Assembly (NCBI GenBank): GCA_027924645.1
Contig: BSBN01000242.1
Coordinates: 5,952,001-6,016,000, forward strand
Direction of reading: 5' to 3'
Source: Cunninghamia lanceolata
Taxonomy: Eukaryota > Streptophyta > Pinopsida > Cupressales > Cupressaceae
Length of the DNA stretch: 64,000 bases
Every line of letters begins with the position of its first letter. Within the stretch, counting starts at the first letter, position 1. Under the pieces are notes generated by a model. That model was not told the DNA's origin and ran no database searches. It worked only from the letters and a program-made list of their open reading frames with translations. Below are positions 60,409 through 64,000 of this stretch, piece after piece. The position numbers and the translations under genes are program-made.

Positions 60409-61380
60409 ATGGATCCTTATGAGCCTTATTGGGATTACCTTCATGCATATATCAAGAATTATAACGTGTTTTCACACTTCATTAATTCTTATCCTTTGAT
60501 CCTTGATGATATTGCATTATTTTTACACACAAGTGATGCTATATATTACATTAAGGAGTTGGTTGAATGCTTATATAGTTTTCCTTCTTTCATGGACCTT
60601 GTTCATATTTTTCCTTCCATCTTAGATGACTTCATTTGTCTAAATTATTCATAATGATATACCCTTTGTTTGATGAATGATGATGATGTATCCCTACCTT
60701 CTAATGATACATCTAGGGATGATGTTCCACTGCCAAAGGCTATTCATGATGTTGTTGCACCCAGTGATACTATTATTCCTACACCTCATGATAGTTCAAT
60801 TTCTATATCCCTATGATTAGATGCTTTTAATGTTTTGTCTTATAAGGAGCCTAGGGATATGGATTTGTATGTTTCAAGTTTTTCTCTACATGATGATGTT
60901 CGACATTACGATGATACACCTTTAGCATCTCATGTAGATTCCATGATTAGTCTTGATATTTGATTGCTTTGTGATGCATTGTATAGTGATATTTGTGCTT
61001 TTAGTGAAGGATGCATGCTTAATGACTTTGACGGTACTAATGATGTATCTTTACATGTTAAGTCATTTTACTTGTACACTATGAGCATATAGATGGTGCA
61101 TTGTCAATGAATTAATTTAGAAGCACTTTAATTGACGAGGTATTGCAATAGTTTTGCTTACAGTTCATTCACTACATTGACACATGAATTTATTGTATAT
61201 TTTTATTTCCCTAGAGTGATGGAGGATGCAATGTATTTGTCTATGTTTTCTCATGCTACAAATTTAGTTACTTATCCATCCCCTTCCCTTAATATTCAAA
61301 TGGATTATGCTTCCACTCCTCTGAAGCCATCAATTTCTCATTCTACCTTATCTAAGATGATCTATAAAATGGATTATTGA
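60409..61380 (+). pseudogene. Decayed ORF of unknown function
   Basis: One frame from ATG at 60409 (MDPYEPYWDYLHAYIKNY) to a TGA at 61378 can be followed for 324 codons with about eight internal stops and no frameshift that I see. The product would be rich in Asp, Ser, Tyr and Leu, with Asp-rich stretches (NDDDVSLP, LHDDVRHYDD). I do not recognise any domain. It lies upstream of a retroelement primer site and could belong to an older gypsy element. It may also be chance persistence of a low-complexity frame. Confidence 0.45.
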
Positions 61381-62303
61381 TCTTATAAGAGCAACAAAAG
61401 TTGTCACATCTAGTCAAGAAGTGCAAAGAATCATTTTCTCACCCATTGATAGTTTTTAGGCAATGATTTTTATTGCTACTAAAGATGACCTTGGGGTGGT
61501 TTGCATCATCTCTAAGAAGTTAGAATTTGGGGAACAAACAAAAAATGGATTTTTTGGTTTAAAAATTACTCAATAGTTTTGTGGGTGTCACTTTTGGTTA
61601 CTGACAGTTTCATGGGTGTCACTATTGGTTTGTGGTAGTTTTGGGATCAACATTGAGGAGTAGAAGTAGTCTTATCTTTGTCATGATGTTTTCAACACCA
61701 TTGATTATTGGTTTGCAAACAATTCACCCAATTAGCATGTGTGGGCCATGTAAGACGTAAAAATGTTTGGGATTCTTGGTAGATGTTAATTCTTTGGAGA
61801 AACACCTCCTTCAAAGCCCAAGATATAAAATCAAATGCAAAAGGTATTAGAGGGGTAGACACCTTGTTTCTTCTAGTTTTGGAGTAGGTTTCTATTGTTA
61901 TATCAGTTGAAAATACCATTGAAGAGTTGGAGCACATTTTTGTACATGGGAGTCTTGTTGTAAGAGCCATAATCTCATTTGATGTCATTATGACATAATG
62001 TACATGCAAAATATTGGTATTAGTGATTTGAGGAGTTGGAGTAGCTCACTCTTTCTTAAATTTTCACCCATTTTAAGTTTCTCTTGGGCAACTCTACCTC
62101 GTAGTCATTGTGTGCTTGTTTCTTATGTTGTTTTCCATTTAGAATGTTTGTATACATCTTGCTTTCTATTCCAAGAATTCATTAGATGTTTTAGCTCTAG
62201 TTTGTTAAGATTGTGTCTTAATAGAAAAATTATTGTGTGTTGGTATTGATATCTATAAGAGATGAACTATTAGAGGACTCTTCCCAATAATTTTCAAACC
62301 AAA
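61381..62303 (+). repeat. Probable 5' LTR of a gypsy element, left edge unknown
   Basis: The primer site at 62304 implies an LTR ending near 62302. No second copy is in the window, so the start cannot be set. No coding frame is recognised. Confidence 0.4.
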
Positions 62304-62318
62304 TGGTATTAGAGTAGA
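62304..62318 (+). other. Primer binding site, initiator tRNA-Met, mutated
   Basis: TGGTATTAGAGTAGA differs from TGGTATCAGAGCAGA by two C-to-T changes. Confidence 0.7.
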
Positions 62319-62472
62319 TTCAAAATTCCCACAAAATTAGTTTTGTGAGTTAGAAAAGGTAGTAAAAAAGTGACTATAGGTTATGCTTGTGACTAGAGAA
62401 AGTAGAAGTGGTAATTTAGAGCTATTTGATCTTGAAACTTGTACTTGATATTAGAATAGAAGAGTGAGAATA

Positions 62473-62917
62473 ATGTCTAAAAACATGTCTAGAGATATGG
62501 TAGGTGAAATGGATGACGATGAGGCAAGGATTCATATGTTAGAAAAGAATGTTGCTCAAATTTCTTTCTCTCTATGTAAAATAGATAGGTTAGTGCACAT
62601 CATACTTGCATTATTTGAGAAATTGGGGTTTGTTCAAGAGAAAAAAGAAGACCTTAAAGACAAGAAAACTAAAAATGAATCAAACAAACCTTCTTCCAAT
62701 GGAAATACCTTTATTTTCAAAGTAGAAGCCAAAATTGACATCAAACCATGATGCAAATAAGGAGGCAATCAAAACATTGATACCATATTTCACAGCAATG
62801 GGCTATGATAACAATCTCTTCTTTAACTTGCCATTGACTCTTGGTGGACTACAAAACACAAAACTTTCTTCATACCTCAATCTCTGCAAACTAATCACAT
62901 GGAACACTTTGAAATGA
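62473..62917 (+). pseudogene. gag: Ty3/gypsy gag, N-terminal part
   Basis: The frame begins MSKNMSRDMVGEMDDDEARI about 155 bp after the primer site. A coiled-coil-like segment and a Lys-rich stretch lead to FKVEAKIDIKP, which matches the start of the gag core in many plant gypsy elements. A stop at 62749 and a frame change follow; the overlapping frame (62735-62917) carries IPYFTAMGYDN, consistent with the same domain. The rest is missing or beyond recognition. Confidence 0.6.
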
Positions 62918-64000
62918 TGTATGTGATAGGATAAGACCATACAAGGTCACTGAGAAATCAGACTTAGCAACTTTATTTTAATGTCTTCACAATATGCCCT
63001 CACAAACTAGTAGTCCTGCACTTAGGACAGTCAGTCCAAACTTTGGATTTATGCATAAAACCCACAAAGTAAAGATGCATTTCAACACCTTTTTGGACCA
63101 TTGAAAACATACTTGAAAACTAGAATGTATTGTTTTGTAACAAAAACCTTAAATAATGACTGGTAATCTACCCCTTAATCCTGATTTAGGCATTCCAAAC
63201 TGTCAACTTTGAATCTTCTTGGTATTCTCCCGATGCAGGGATCTTGCAACCTTCATTATGGATTGAAAACACTTAAAAAATCTTATCCCACACTCTTCTA
63301 GGGTTTACAAGCATTGTTAGAACACAAAACTGCCTCATACTCAGTCAAGTCTGTGATTGCTATAACCAGTCTTAACAGGACAGACTTGTTTGAGGGTATA
63401 AATCATTCATCCTTTTGCCAATACTAACTTAAGGTATATACAAAGAGTTCATTGGTTACCTTTCAAAACTAAAATCACCATAATAGGAGTTTAATCCACA
63501 ATAGAACATCAAAACCTCAAGTTTCCTGGCCCTTTACCAGTCTAAGACAAATAGAACAGTACTAGGGCATGATAGAAATAGGACCAAACTTTATCCATAA
63601 CATCTGCACCTTTGGACTCTAAGAGAACACATATAGAACTGCCATTTCACTAGTTTTTAGCACTTTCCATCAGATAAATTAGGAGAAACATAATTTTGAA
63701 TGCTCATTGTTACCCTAGATGAGGGTTTAACAGTTTAAAAATAGTTTTCACAAAAATGATCATAACTCATTCATTCTTACATGAAATTGAATGAAACAAG
63801 ATGCAATGGAAAATAGATTCAACCTTATTTCACTTCCAACCACTCTCATTCCTTGACACATCTATACAGGGCCATACTATTCAAGGGAACAACAAGTAAA
63901 TAATTGAAACTTCAGAAAACAAAGATATAAACATGCAAACTATATTCTTTATTAATTTTCTTCAATAAAACTTCATGTTTTTCATCTCTACTCATCCTCC
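62918..64000. other. Non-coding end of window
   Basis: About 1.1 kb without recognisable genes or repeats. The abrupt loss of gag similarity at about 62920 may mark another insertion or a deletion. Confidence 0.5.

Overview
The window looks like intergenic DNA of a large, transposon-packed seed-plant genome. I see no host gene, rRNA or tRNA gene. The retroelement families (Tat, Athila, chromovirus, copia, LINE) are plant types. Long LTRs, long nested blocks and heavy C-to-T decay make a conifer my best guess, but the organism is not proven.

Layout. 1-3740: 3' part of a decayed Ty3/gypsy chromovirus with a chromodomain. 3741-7209: AT-rich DNA with old direct repeats. 7210-57392: one nest of insertions. 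A LINE ORF1 (7210-7614 and 56833-57392) is split by a Tat-type Ty3/gypsy element on the minus strand (7615-56832), proven by LTRs, a 5-bp target duplication and resumption of the LINE reading frame. The Tat element was then hit three times: by a gag-only element with 2570-bp LTRs (9719-17711, minus), by a Ty1/copia element (22412-29671, plus) and by an Athila-like element (38034-55123, plus). The 3' LTR of the Athila-like element was itself hit by a 4.47-kb LTR-like insertion (50573-55044). Without its guests the Tat element is about 16.9 kb. 57393-64000: AT-rich DNA, a decayed unknown ORF, and the start of another gypsy element (primer site and gag).

How the parts relate. The Tat element carries gag-pol on the minus strand and, between pol and its 3' LTR, an antisense plant mobile domain (PMD) ORF on the plus strand. 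That ORF keeps one frame for 772 codons but holds about 25 internal stops, mostly TAG. The gag-only element has an intact 393-codon ORF and nearly identical LTRs, and shares its polypurine tract, primer site, a hairpin at the LTR end and short repeats with the copia element. I infer that it is a non-autonomous partner of that copia lineage. The Athila-like element has a long extra ORF after pol, rich in coiled coil, and a 44-bp minisatellite in front of it.

All coding calls come from reading frames and recognised motifs by eye. Exact domain edges, lineage names and percent identities need computed alignments.
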